This document shows positions 1-10,877 of a DNA stretch of 32,451 nucleotides, in pieces. Origin of the DNA: Podochytrium sp. JEL0797. Its lineage: Eukaryota > Chytridiomycota > Chytridiomycetes > Chytridiales > Chytriomycetaceae. The notes below the pieces were generated by a model. The model saw only the letters and a list, made by a program, of their open reading frames with translations, did not search any database and had not been told where the DNA came from. Position numbers and translations under genes: made by a program. The DNA lies in NCBI GenBank assembly GCA_027596195.1, contig JADGJG010000194.1:1-32451 (forward strand), read 5' to 3'. Numbering within the stretch: position 1 is the first letter of the stretch; each line of letters begins with the position of its first letter.

Positions 1-107
1 TTTTTTTTTTTTTTTTATCCCACTTCGGGCGGGGGGCTTTGTTGGAAAATTTATTTTTTTATTAAACCCCCCCCCCCCCCCCCCTCCCCCCCCCGCCCGC
101 CCCTCCT
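1..107. repeat. Low-complexity poly-T and poly-C tract
   Basis: A T-run at the very start is followed by a long C-rich homopolymer stretch just before the PEX5 stop codon. It lies in the presumed 3' flank of PEX5. Nothing coding is visible. Such homopolymers are also common at assembly ends, so exact lengths may be unreliable. Confidence 0.7.
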
Positions 108-2329
108 TCAAAACTCAAACTCCTTCCGAAACCGATCCACATCCCTCCCAGCCCCTGTCTCCGTCATCTCTGCCAACTCCATCCTCCCCATCTGCACAAA
201 ACACCTCCTCAACGTGTCCCACAAGTTCTCGCTCACATTCACGTACCCCAACGCGTCGCTCTTGTCTCCAACAACGTGGAGTGAGAGTGCTCCGAGGAGA
301 TGTTCCGCGGCTTCTTGGTAGCACCCAATGTTGATGCAACTGACGCCGAGGTTGTATCGGCATCGGACGAAGGAGGGTTTGAGTTGGAGGGATTTTCGGT
401 ACGCTTCAATGGCTTCTTCGCCTATTTTTTCTCCATCAGCCAAACGAAGGAGGGGGAGAACGCGCGAGTGGAAAAAGTAAAACGCAATCACTCACTTCTC
501 CCGCTATTCGCCAACGTAGCCCCCAACCGATTCCACAACAAATAATCCCCACTCCTGACTCTCAACGCGGCCCCAAAACAATCAATCACTTTATCGTATT
601 CGCTGCGGTTGTAAAACAACACTCCGAGTCCCATTTGCAGGTCCGCGTCGACGGTTCCGTTGTTGAGGGGCACGGCTTGGAGGAACCGTGCGGTGGTGGA
701 TTCGTGGAGTTCCCAGGCGGAGGTCATTGTGTTGGGGGCCGGGGTGGGGGCGGAGGGGATGGTCGGGTATTTGGTTGAGAGCCAGCGGTTGAGGGTTGCG
801 TAGGCTTGGAGTTCGAGGGATTCGTTTGTGTACGAGATGGAGAGGGCCTAAATATGGGTTGTTGGCGTTAGCTGCGGCTGGTTTGCTTGTCGCACCGCAA
901 TCACGCCTCCAAATAAAAACGCGATTTTACCATCAACGCTTCCAAATTCTCAGGATCCAACTGCACACTCCGCTGCAACGCCGCAATCGCCGCATCCTCC
1001 TTCTCATTCTCGGCCTGCACCTTCCCAAGAAGCATCCACGCCTCCGCATTCTCACTGTTCCCAGCCGCTTGAACCGCCGCCTCAAACGCAAGCGCCGCCT
1101 GCGACAAACTCCCACCCGGAGATTCGAGAATCCGTAACCCCTGTGCAAGCGCATCAGGGTACGCCAAGAACGGATTCTCGGGCTCGAATTTGTATCCCTT
1201 CCAAGGAGCCGAGACAGGGTCCGGATCCACAACAGGTCCCCCGTTAATCGACTCGTTCAAGAAATCTTCGTACCCCCCATCCCACGGGTTATGCATCCCC
1301 TTTGCAGCCGATTCAGAATGTTCCGCGGATTGGAGTTCTTTCCAAACGTCCCCCATTTTCTTCATCATGGCTTGTCGGTCTTCTTCCGACATGTCCGTCG
1401 CGTCGAAATCGAGCGCGTTGAACTCGTCTTCCCAGGTGGCAAACTCTTTGTTGGAAACGGAATGGGCCGTGTCAAAGTCAAGGTTATCGAATTCTTTGGA
1501 CATGGAATCGAGGTCGCCGTGGACGGTTGTGGAGGAGGCGGGGAGGGCGGTGGATTTGCCTTTGGCGTCGGCGGTTTGGTGCTGTTCGAAGTGGTCGAAT
1601 TGAGCGGTCCATTCGCTGTCGAGGGCGGTGGGGTCGTGGTGTCGTTGGAGAGGGGCAGCGGTGAGGGGGGTTTGGAGGTAAGGTTGTTGGAAGGATGTTT
1701 GTGGACGCGTCATCATCATGGAGGTATTGGGGTTGAAGGTGGGACGGTATTGCTCTGGAATCACAACAGATTCGTCAGCAATTAGTCACGGGACGGGAAT
1801 GGAAAAAGAAACCTTGTTGGATTGGCATTGGCTGCGAGAATTGATTCCGCTGTTGGGGCATTGCCATGGACCTCTGTAGCGCGGCTTCGAATTCGAACGA
1901 TGAGGGATCTTTGGTGAATGAATTCGCAAACTCGTTGGACCACTGCGGGTCGTTGTTACGGAATTGGGTCTGTTGATTATGGCTGGAGTGGATGGCCATG
2001 TTCATTTGGTGGTGATGAGGGGCCACTTGGATTCGATTCCGTTGCTGAGCAGCAAAGAAGTCTTCGGCGTTGTTCTGCTTGTCCAATTAGACTGAAGAAG
2101 GAAGAAGTATAAGTATAACCAACCTGCGGAACCATCTTTGCCTGTCTTCCCCCCGCAAAGGCTGCCTATTTGATATGGTATCAGAACACAGTTGTAAAAT
2201 GGCTCCACTCACACTTCCGCTTCCACTTCCGCTGCCAAACTGACCAGCCACGCTTCCCTGACTGAGATGGTTAACGAGTCCCTTGGCGGCGTTCGAAGCT
2301 CCGGGTGCACACGAGGCGTCGTTGTTCAT
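108..2329 (-). CDS. PEX5: Peroxisomal targeting signal 1 receptor Pex5 (6 exons)
   Basis: Pex5 binds PTS1 cargo through C-terminal TPR repeats and carries it to the peroxisomal docking complex. I read exons, in coding order, at 2329-2213, 2165-2124, 2074-1813, 1754-931, 847-496 and 421-108. All junctions are GT-AG and keep frame, giving about 636 aa, a usual Pex5 length. The N-terminus has the conserved early cysteine (C7, in family knowledge the ubiquitinated recycling residue). WxxxF Pex13/14-binding motifs appear as WSNEF (about 98), WTAQF (189) and WEDEF (248). TPR units follow from about residue 320, for example EAWMLLGKVQAENEKEDAAI and ADLQMGLGVLFYNRSEYDKV. The second intron's 3' site (GCAG before AACAACGCC) is chosen because the nearer CAG would bring an in-frame stop; that exon edge is the least certain. 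The gene is divergent from the MED15-like gene at 2621. Confidence 0.92.
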
Positions 2330-2620
2330 CCTTCGACGATTTTTTGTTTGTTTTTCAAATCATTCCGCGCAGAATTCCATCTTGAATGATTTAATATATT
2401 GATAAGCTTCCTGTGACCGTCTCAGTCCAAAATGCCCTTCATAACACGTGCCAGCGGGCTGAGATCACCAACGCGTTGGAAACCGCTTAAATACTATCCG
2501 CGCGTTCTTCCCATTCACGAATACATTGAAATGGAGTATATCTTCGGTGGGGTAGTGCAGATCTTGTGTGGAATGGTAGAAATCGAAACGACAAGCACAT
2601 GAGTCAAAAACGACCCCAAA
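2330..2620. promoter_or_regulatory. Shared divergent promoter region, PEX5 / MED15-like
   Basis: These 291 bases separate the start codons of two head-to-head genes, so both promoters must lie here or overlap the first exons. There is an AT-rich stretch around 2390-2410 (gatttaatatattgataagc) and a CACGTG E-box-like hexamer near 2446. No conserved fungal promoter element is obvious beyond this. The role is inferred from position. Confidence 0.5.
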
Positions 2621-3383
2621 ATGCAACAGCAGCAAACCGTCACTCCCGACGACCGCAACCGGATCCAGGTTGCGCTGCGCGACACGCTCAAGAAGCTCGT
2701 GCCGCACCAGACGGATGACAAGATTGTGCCCATGGTCACGCGTCTGGAGCTAGAGATTCTGGCACAGAGTCAGGGGGATCGGGTGGGTTCCGTAGAGACT
2801 TGTTCTCGGCATCCTTAGAGGGGATCCCTAGAGGGCTAATACATCACCCCAGGCGCAGTACGCCCTCCTCACCAAAGTCAAGATGGGCGAACTGCACGCC
2901 AAGTTTGCCGCCTCGCAGCCGCAATCGCTCGCCCAGATCAACCAGCTGAGCCAGATGGGTGTGTACGGAATGGCCAACACCGACACTGCCCAGCCCAGCA
3001 ACCCGCCCATCAACACGAACCTGAATGGAATCCAACAGAGGTGGGCCCAGTTCAACCTCGTCAGACAGGCGAAGGGACAGACCCCAGTGCCGTTTGATCA
3101 GTTTGCACAGCTGCTTCTTCAACAGCAGCAACAGCAGCAGCAGATGCAGAGCAACAATATCCAGCAACAGATGCAGGCTCTCCTCCAGCAGCAGCAGAGT
3201 GCCCAGATGAATAACATGCAGCAGAATCTGCAGCAGAACTTGCAGCAACAGTTCCAGTTTGCCCTGAATTCATCGCCCGCACTGAATACCCAGGTCAACA
3301 TGTCCATCAACCAACGTGCACAGACCCTCGCTGCTGCCGCTCAAGCCCAGCAGCAACAACTACAACAGCAACAACAGCAACAA

Positions 3384-3430
<47 letters not shown>

Positions 3431-5487
3431 ACATCAACAACAACAATTAGCTCAAAATGCGAAACTCAAACCCGAACTCGCCGTCAAAATCGTAGACCGC
3501 TTGCTCTCCGTAGCCCCGAACGCGGAACCCAACCTGTCCTTCACAGACATTTGCTCCCTCTTGAGCATCGAACCCTCGAAGCTGGATCAAATGTATATTC
3601 CGCTCGTGAACGACGAGTTGACGCGTCGCGTCAGTGAGAGGCAGCAGATGCAGCAGGCCCAGCAGGCCCAGATTCAGCTTCAACAGCAGATTCAGCAGCA
3701 AAATCAGATGAGGCAGGCTGTTCCGGCTGTGAATCCTGGGACGCCGGTTGTTTCTGGCCGTACTCCAGGTGAAAAAAAGTGCGCGCGTGCATGACACGAA
3801 TTCTAAACTCTCCATCGAATCGAATAGTCGCCGTGTCCCCCGAAGACATGCAATACATCAAAAACCTGTTTGAAGAAATGCGCAACATGCATTCGAATTC
3901 CTCGCAACTCCTCGAAGTGTTCAAAAACGCGTCAGGCAAGGACCATCAAATCAACGTCCTGAACCAAATTGTAAAATTCCCCGATTTCCCCCTCGTGAAT
4001 TACTCAAACTGACATGCACTTTTTCTTCGTTGATTTCCTCCCTCTCCAGCGAAGCTTGTTTGACGCACAATTCGACGCACCACCCAACACCGTCTTTGTA
4101 TCCCGCCCACAAGCCGAGTCACTCAAGAAAAAGCTCCACGAACTCTACGTCGAAGGCCAAAACCTCATCCACTCCATCAACAACAACAACACAAACACCG
4201 GCACAACCCCATCAATCCCCGCCGCCGCAGCCCCTTCCATCAAATCCGAACCCACCATCCCAACCGCACCCTCCCCCCAACAACCCACCACCACTGCCGT
4301 CCACCCCCAATTCCCAGCCTGGCCCCTCCCCAAACTCCCATACACCCAAGCCTTTCTCCTCGTCTCCCAAATGCGCCGCGGCAACCTCGACAACCCATCC
4401 CAAGCACCCTTCAAACTGCAACAAATGAACGCGAATTTGGAAACGAACGGCATCGGGGCTACGTATGAACAGATTGAGCAGCTTGTGTTGGCGTTTATGC
4501 AGCAACAGAATTTGGTGAAGCAGATGCAGATGGGGCAGCAACAGCAGCAGCAGCAGGGTGTTGCGGGGGTGGTGAAAGTGGATCCGATGCCTGTGGTGGC
4601 GAATTTGAATCCGAAACCGGTGGTGGTGCCTGCGGCTTCTGTGTTGGTTCCGCCTGCTTCGAAAAAGACTACGTTACCGCCGCATGGGAAAGTGCTCAAA
4701 CCCGCTGTTGCGCCCAAATCGAACGTATCCTACCCTACCCCCGCCGGCGCGTCCTTGACAACAGACGCATCCGCGCCCAAACCACCCGCCACAGTTCCCA
4801 TGAAAACAGACGTCTTGAACGCGATTGCAGAGATTTCCAAAGTCGCGGGACAATGGAGCATGGAAGGTGTGTTTGGGAAGGACGTGTTGCTTGTTCCTGT
4901 GGAGGCTGGAGTGAACCCTGAGTTGATGGGTGGAGAGAAGGGCGTGGGTGTTGTGCAGTGGGGGAGGGGGGTGGGTGGGGTTGGGGTGGATGAGGAGTTT
5001 AAGGAGTGGGATGGGGATGCAGGTTTGATTTGTTGGTTTTTGGCCTGTGAGGGAAATTCTTTATTGTAACCTTATTTTTGGTTTAGATGAAACGGAGGAT
5101 ATGGCGTTTGTGCTGGGACCCGAGTATGTCGTTCCCGAATGGACCGTCGAATCTCCCTTCCGTCCCACCAAGACCACAGCAACAGCCGCACCCATCCACA
5201 CGATTGAAACCGAATCGCGCGAAATCTCCACCAAATTCGGACTCAACGTGCAAATCCTGAAAAGCTCCGAATCCACAACCGTGTGTGTCTCACATCTGCA
5301 AGACGAAGCGTTTGGACGCGTCGTGTTTCTGATTGCGAGGCCGGAAGTGTATGAGCGCGGGGGTGGTGAGGATGCGGGGTTGGAAGTTGTAGTGGAGGCT
5401 GGGAGTGGGGTTGGGGATGGGTGGGTGTGGGAGGGTGGGGTGGGGGGACGGAGGATGATGGATGTGTTGGAGGATGTTGTGTGTTGA
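2621..5487 (+). CDS. MED15/Gal11-like Mediator subunit, copy 1 (5 exons)
   Basis: Proposed exons are 2621-2782, 2853-3768, 3828-3970, 4050-5022 and 5087-5487, all GT-AG and in frame, giving about 864 aa. The first 75 residues (RNRIQVALRDTLKKL ... LELEILAQSQGDRAQYALL) have the three-helix look of a KIX domain, as in the Mediator tail subunit Med15/Gal11. A glutamine-rich middle with a long CAG/CAA-encoded tract follows, then a conserved helical block (SPEDMQYIKNLFEEM), a Pro/Thr-rich linker, and a folded C-terminal part (LGPEYVVPEWTVESPF). Med15 recruits Mediator to activators in the nucleus. The same layout recurs in the paralogue at 6816-9907. The MED15 identity rests on KIX plus polyQ layout; another KIX/Q-rich coactivator remains possible. 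The final exon is G-rich on this strand and low in complexity, and its stop fits the paralogue's. Confidence 0.62.
3356..3450 (+). repeat. CAG/CAA trinucleotide tract coding polyglutamine
   Basis: A CAG/CAA run inside exon 2 of the first MED15-like gene encodes more than 25 glutamines with one Leu and one His interruption. Mixed CAA and CAG codons at its start and end, with a purer CAG core, suggest replication-slippage growth of the core. The tract stays in frame. Confidence 0.9.
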
Positions 5488-5649
5488 CACTTTTTTTGTA
5501 TAATATATCATATTGCGGATCATGCAAGTTTGTGGGTTGGACTTTTTTTTTTGCATTACACACTGCCTTACGCATCAACGAGCCTCGTCCCTCAAAAATC
5601 ATGAAATTTTCTTTGTGATAAGGGCTTGGCACCATTGATCATAATCAAC

Positions 5650-6607
5650 ATGACCCCGCCCGACACGCCCGCCCTGATCCTCACCGAAATCATCCTCTAT
5701 TCGCTTGGCTTCCTCCTCAACGGATCCGTCCTCGCTGCCTCCCTTGTTGCCCGCACGAACCACAAACGAACCGATGTGACCCTGCCGCTCATCACGCTCT
5801 TCTTCCTCTGGACACTCGCCAGCGCCATCATTAACGTTCTTGATGCACTTGGAGGGGTGCACCACTTCCGATGGGCTGCGGCGTTCTCGTCTGTGATGCT
5901 CGTGTTGATCTTTGCAGCCAATCAGGCCACTTCCATGCGCCAGTATTTCCAGGTCAAGGCGCATCGATATGCCAGGCCGTTGTTTGCCTTGTTTTATGTA
6001 ACAGAGGTGTCGTTTATTGCGGTGATCTGTTGGGCTTTTATCACATCGGTAAGCGTGGATCCGAGAACCTTAAATATATTGCGCTTGATCACCTGACGAT
6101 TCTACACACACACTCTCTCTCTCACTCAAGCCCGCATCCGATGGAATCCAGCCCGACCTTCCCCTCCAAAACCACGTCTGGACCATCACACTCATTTCTG
6201 CATTCGTCTCCCCCGCGTGTTTCACGGCTTGGTGTTATACGCGCACATACCTCCTTTCCCGGAGACAGTTTGCTCAACATCCCAAAATTGTGAAATACTT
6301 TTCCCAAGACAAATCCTGCGACACCGAAGACGACGCAACCACCACCGATCCGGAAACCTTGGACATCCTCCGCGTGAACCTCGAACGTCAAATCCTCGTC
6401 AAATGCGTAGCACTGAGTATATCCATGCTCGTATGCTACCTTCCCCTCTTTTCCTACTTTTTGGTCGCGAGTGTGGCGCGGTCAATGGAAGGATATGATG
6501 TGTGGTTTTATGGCGGGGTCGTGGGGGTTGCGGTAGATGGGGTAGTGACGCCGGGGTTGGTGTTGTATTTTCGGAGGGATGTGAGGAGGGTGTTGATGGG
6601 GGTTTAG
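5650..6607 (+). CDS. Rhodopsin-like 7TM receptor (2 exons)
   Basis: Exons 5650-6048 and 6131-6607 join across an 82-bp GT-AG intron in phase 0, giving 291 aa. Several hydrophobic spans are visible: ILTEIILYSLGFLLNGSVLA, a second around LPLITLFFLWTLASAIINVL, one around AAFSSVMLVLIFAANQA, one at FALFYVTEVSFIAVICWAF, one at TITLISAFVSPACFTAW, one at VKCVALSISMLVCYLPLFSY, and a last with a TPGLVLYF motif before a basic tail (RRDVRRVL). The last motif resembles the NPxxY region of class A receptors, and the TM1 asparagine in LLNGSV matches the usual N1.50. It should act at the plasma membrane; the ligand is unknown. It lies between the two MED15-like genes on the same strand. The ATG at 5650 is used because the frame upstream has no other ATG. 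Confidence 0.6.
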
Positions 6608-6815
6608 TGCGAACGGGATGAGGGGAGGGAGATAAATTGTATAGTAAATTATTGGCGCGTCGGAATCACGCAACGGACACGGATTGTCACAGTTTCTCCG
6701 TCTTTGCAACGCAAACACGAATGAATTTCTGCCGTTTTCGCACCATGTCCGGCAAAGCGACGAGTGCCAGATAAAAGTAAACAAAAACCCGTCAAAAAAA
6801 TTCTCAACAAAAAAC

Positions 6816-9800
6816 ATGAGCGCAGCTGCTGGCCAAGTCACACTGGAAGATCGACAACGGGTCCGGCTAGCCATGTAAGTATTTTGCACCTCGTTATGTG
6901 TCAGGTTTCAACCCCAAAACAACCTCATACCCCCTTGTCCCAAATCCCCACGTGGGTCCCTGAACTCCTCTACTATTTTGTACAGGTTCACCCTCCTCAA
7001 ACAAACGCCTATGTTGTCCACACAACCCGACGACCAAATCAACTCAACAGCTCTCCAGATTGAACAGCAGCTGTGGTCGCTGGCGAATGGAAACCGAGTG
7101 AATATCGTGTTTTTCAATTTATTCCAGCCCCAAATTCTCTGAACCTCCAACCCGTCTGCAGGCCGTCTACGCCGAAATTACAAAATCTAAAGCTGCAGAG
7201 ATTCGGGCCAAAGGAGAATCCAGTCTCGCGACTTCGGTGGCCGGCGGGACCAGGGTGTCGAATGTGCAATTAATGCAGTCGAATCAATCAACCAACTCTC
7301 CCAACGTCACCGTTCAGCTCAATCCGCAACAGAATCAAATGGGAACCTCAATGACGTCACAACAGGCGACCCAGATGCTCGCGCAAATGCAAATGATTCA
7401 GAATATGCAGCAAAAGTCGCCGACTGTTGGTGGAGGGTTGATGGGGCAGAGCAATATGGGTGATTTGAACGCGTTTGGGGTAATGGGTGGTGGTGGTGGG
7501 GCCGGGAATCCGAACTTTGGAAGCAATTTCGGTCAAGGCGGTGGCGGGAATACTGGGAATTTCAACCCGTCCATGGGAATCCAGAATGCAAACATGATAG
7601 GTGCGGGAGGAAACGGCAGTGGAGCTTCATCTGTCAACAACACTGTGCTGATGAACCGGTGGAATGCGTTCAACACGGCGCGTTCATTGAACGGAAACCC
7701 GACCGTGACGTTCGATCAGTTCGTGATGGCTCTCCAGGCGCAACAAGGACTTTTGCAACAGCAACAGCAACAGCAACAACAGCAACAAAACATTTTGAAC
7801 GCGTATATGAGCCTCCAACAATCCAACGCGGGAATGCCCAGCAACAACAACAGCAACCCCCTCTTCAATCTCAACGCTTTGAACTCAATGACAAACGCGT
7901 CTCCAGCACTTCGACCTGCACCCCAACCCCTCATTGCTCAAACACAACCAATCAGCTCAATCGTTGTCGCCAAACTCGTGGATATTATCCTCCAATCGCA
8001 GCAAATCATCGAGCCGCCTCTCCCACACGCGCGTATCTGTGCGATCGCTAATATCGCGGCCGACAGGGTTCCGGTGGAGTATGTGGGCCCTGTGAATGAG
8101 GAGTTGGGCAAGAGGGTGAGGGAGAGGAAAGCGAATGCGCAAGCGGTGTTGATGATGCACATGCAGCAGCAGCATCAAGGGAAGCCAGCTGTGGTAGTGG
8201 CGGCGAATGTGCCACAGCGGAATCCAGGTGAAATCAACTTGGGCTTTTGTTCGGTCAAAGCCAATTCTAAACCAGCTGAATTTTTGCAGTTTCCGTTAGT
8301 CCTGAAGATTTGGTTTACATCAAGTCCTTGTTTGAAGAAATGAAGGACCTGCATTCGCAGACGGAGCAATTGATTGACGCGTTCAAGAACGCTGGCGGGA
8401 AAGATAATCAGATTCGCGTTCTGACTCAAATTGCAAGTGTTCTTGCTCGTACTTTATTCTCTATGCAACTCTAACGCCATAATATTCTCCAGCGCTCAAT
8501 CTTCCAGCTCCAATCCAATGCAGGACCTGGTGTTGTTTACACCACGCGTTCGCAAGCCGACTCAATCAAACGGTCCCTCACGGATCTCTACCTCCAAGCT
8601 CAAAACCTTCCCGGCGGTGGTGTCTCCCGAACACCAAGTCTCGTCACCTTGTCTCCGGCCAAACTCGAACCACCCTCCAAACAACCCGGCAGCGCGTCAC
8701 TACGAGCTTCCCCAAATCCAATCCATTCCGTCCTCACAGCAAACCCAATTCCATCACTCATCGCATCAGTCCCGCAACCACTTTCAAATCCACTCATGCC
8801 ACCCACATCCGCCTCCGCCACTCCACTCACCCCTTGGCCCTTCCCGCACCTACCCCTCCCTCAAGCCATGTCTGCAGTCACAACCGTCAATAACCGCATC
8901 CAAAGCAGCCCGGGAAACGAGGCATCAATTGTTGCCAACGCGGACGCCACATTGACCGGCAAGGGAATTCCTGGAGGGTTCATTGCGTTTCGACAGATGG
9001 TGATGGTGCATGCGAAGCAGTATCAATCGCAGCAGTTGATTCAGCAGCAGAATCGGCAGATGATGCCAATTGTATCTCAGGTGCCTGTTGTGGTTCAGAC
9101 TCAGGTCCCGGAAGTTCCTCGCGGTCCACCGCCAATGGCGCCTCATCTACCCAACGCACAAGTCAAGCATCTGCCGGAACTGCCAATGAAAGTCGAAATG
9201 AACAAGATATTGAACGAGTTGGGGCGTCACGGTGTGTGGCAGATGGACGGTGTGTATGGAGCTGTGATGGCGCCGATTGCGGTTGGGTTTAACGAGGATT
9301 TGCAGGCGAAAAAGGGGAATGTGAGTGGGCTGGCGGGAGTTGGTGTGGATGAAGAGTTTCAGAATTGGGATGATTCAGGTTCGTGTTTTTGTGGAGATGC
9401 CTTTTTGCTCCAGTTTGGCTGGGTAGGGTCAATGTTTCTCACACTTCTCCAGCCGAGGAACATGATATTTCCATTATGCTTGGCGGTGATTATGTGATTC
9501 CCAAGTGGAGGTTCACGTCTCCGTTCAAGGATTTGGGCATGAAGCGTGACTCGGCCGCGGATACCGCGCCTCAGCCACGGATTTCGATCGAGCAAGAAGT
9601 TGGGAATATCGAGTCAAAATATGGTCTCAAGGCGGAAATCCTCGAAGCAGGGGCCGTGATTGTGTCGTTTGAGAGTGCGTCCGAGTTGGACAAGAGTTTG
9701 AACGGGAAAGTAATTTTCACCATCCGAGAACGGAGTTCATATGAGCAGCGTATTGGAAGCCTTGATTTGCAGGACGGAGTTGACGGAAAAGAGGAAGACG

Positions 9801-9907
9801 AGCTGATGGAGGTGGAAACAGAATTGGAAGGCGTGTTTCTTGAGTTTGGAAAAGGCAATTCGAGAAGGATGCAGGATGTGATTGAGCTTTTGATACACGA
9901 TGGGTAG
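6816..9907 (+). CDS. MED15/Gal11-like Mediator subunit, copy 2 (6 exons)
   Basis: Exons read 6816-6874, 6986-7097, 7162-8227, 8290-8432, 8493-9378 and 9453-9907, giving about 906 aa. The N-terminal KIX-like segment (DRQRVRLAMFTLLKQTPML ... LQIEQQLWSLANGNRAVYAEI) is followed by Gln/Gly/Asn-rich sequence, the block SPEDLVYIKSLFEEMKDLHS, a Ser/Pro-rich linker and a C-terminal part (GGDYVIPKWRFTSPF) aligning with copy 1. A 143-nt exon and its flanking splice phases are identical between the copies, proving common descent. The intron after 8432 appears to use a GC-AG donor (GCAAGT), since GT is absent there and the paralogue splices at the same codon. Copy 2 has one extra intron in the KIX region. 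Sequences have diverged strongly, so the duplication is old. Confidence 0.62.
7757..7792 (+). repeat. Short polyglutamine tract
   Basis: An in-frame CAA/CAG run in the second MED15-like gene encodes about 11 glutamines. It lies at about the same place relative to the downstream conserved block as the long tract of copy 1, but is much shorter and mixed in codons. Confidence 0.8.
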
Positions 9908-10132
9908 TGCAAGTGTGCAACCTTTATCATTTTTGTAAAGTCTTTCTTTCGTGTTCATTGGGTGGACGGACCGCAAGTTCTCGAACAATGGAATCTTGAT
10001 TTTTCGAATCCACCGAACTTGATTTTAGTAGGCGTTTTGGGAATATAAACTAATGTTTTAATTATTTGCGGTGGAAGAGGAGCGTGAGTTAGACGAAGGG
10101 TGGGAGGGAGAAGGTTTGCGACCTGAGTCGTC
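9908..10132. other. Intergenic region holding the probable left host/virus junction
   Basis: This 225-bp interval lies between the last host gene with introns and the first viral-type gene. It is AT-rich in the middle (gggaatataaactaatg near 10040) and has a repeated CTTGATTTT near 9992 and 10018. Just before the next ATG a G-rich, possibly once-coding stretch ends in an in-frame TGA. No target-site duplication or viral terminal repeat could be recognised, so the exact breakpoint is not fixed. Confidence 0.4.
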
Positions 10133-10849
10133 ATGCTCACGAATTCCAATTCCTGTTCTCAAAACAATACTGCTGTTCAGTCCATTGCAATCAGTGATAT
10201 TCAATTGGGTGAATACTGTTCGTTGGATATCAATGGACTCTCTCAAACTTCCTTGCAAAGCCCCAATTTCCAATGCACCTCGGACGTTTCGAATTCAGCC
10301 ACTCTTCAAGCCCAATTGTCTGCCGCACTCACTCAAACTGCCAAATCCGATATCAAAGCGAGTATCCCGACCGCCATCATGGATGCCTCGTTCGATACGA
10401 ATTTGAACAAGACCGTGAACCAAATCACAAACAATGTGAACATCAACAATATTTCAGCATGTGTGCAATCGAATATGAGCAACCAGGCCATGCTGATGCA
10501 ACGAATCAAAGGCGGGTGTCCTGCCGTCTGTTCGAACCCGAACCCGAGTTCCGCTGCCGCCGCCTTGATTGCGAATGGAGCTTGCAAGATGAAAGTCACT
10601 GATTTGATTCAAAACGCCACCAATTCGGCTGTAGCAAGTTGTTTGGCATCCGATACGGCGTATAGTTCAAACACCAACGTTGTGGATGTCAAAACCACTC
10701 AGACCGCCGTGGGGACTTTATCGGGACTCGATATGGCAGGAATTGCAGGTCTTGCATTTCTTTGTCTATGTTCTTGTTGTGTGGTGAGTGCTTTGGGGGC
10801 AATGGTTCCTCCTTCTTCTTCTTCTGCTGCTCCTCCATCAGGAGAATAA
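10133..10849 (+). CDS. L1R/F9L-type virion membrane protein (nucleocytovirus)
   Basis: This 238-aa protein resembles the nucleocytovirus family of myristoylated, disulphide-bonded virion membrane proteins tied to entry. Visible features are many spaced cysteines in the first 190 residues, repeated Asn/Gln/Thr-rich helical segments (LNKTVNQITNNVNINNIS), and one C-terminal membrane span near residues 200-220 (MAGIAGLAFLCLCSCCVVSA) followed by a short Ser/Pro tail. Family members usually begin Met-Gly for myristoylation. Here the ATG is followed by Leu-Thr, and an in-frame TGA lies two codons upstream, so the N-terminus is probably lost or altered. A 15-bp tandem duplication covers the stop codon. 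It converges on the ankyrin-like gene, with 28 bp between stops. Confidence 0.72.
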   Translation: MLTNSNSCSQNNTAVQSIAISDIQLGEYCSLDINGLSQTSLQSPNFQCTSDVSNSATLQAQLSAALTQTAKSDIKASIPTAIMDASFDTNLNKTVNQITNNVNINNISACVQSNMSNQAMLMQRIKGGCPAVCSNPNPSSAAAALIANGACKMKVTDLIQNATNSAVASCLASDTAYSSNTNVVDVKTTQTAVGTLSGLDMAGIAGLAFLCLCSCCVVSALGAMVPPSSSSAAPPSGE

Positions 10850-10865
10850 ACATCAGGAGAATAAA
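10836..10865 (+). repeat. 15-bp tandem duplication at the stop codon
   Basis: The unit CATCAGGAGAATAAA occurs twice head to tail. The first copy contains the TAA stop of the L1R-like gene; each copy carries an AATAAA hexamer that could act as a poly(A) signal. A recent slippage event is the simplest explanation. Confidence 0.9.
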
Positions 10866-10877
10866 ACTTTTTTATTT

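Noticed and set aside
3356..3450. CAG array considered as a possible CRISPR or satellite array
   Set aside because: It is a trinucleotide run in frame within an exon, with no spacers.
4145..4717. A 190-codon Cys-rich frame on the minus strand
   Set aside because: It is antisense to CAG/CAA and GCC-rich exon 4 of the MED15-like gene; CTG repeats read as Cys or Leu runs. Codon structure and splice sites support the plus strand.
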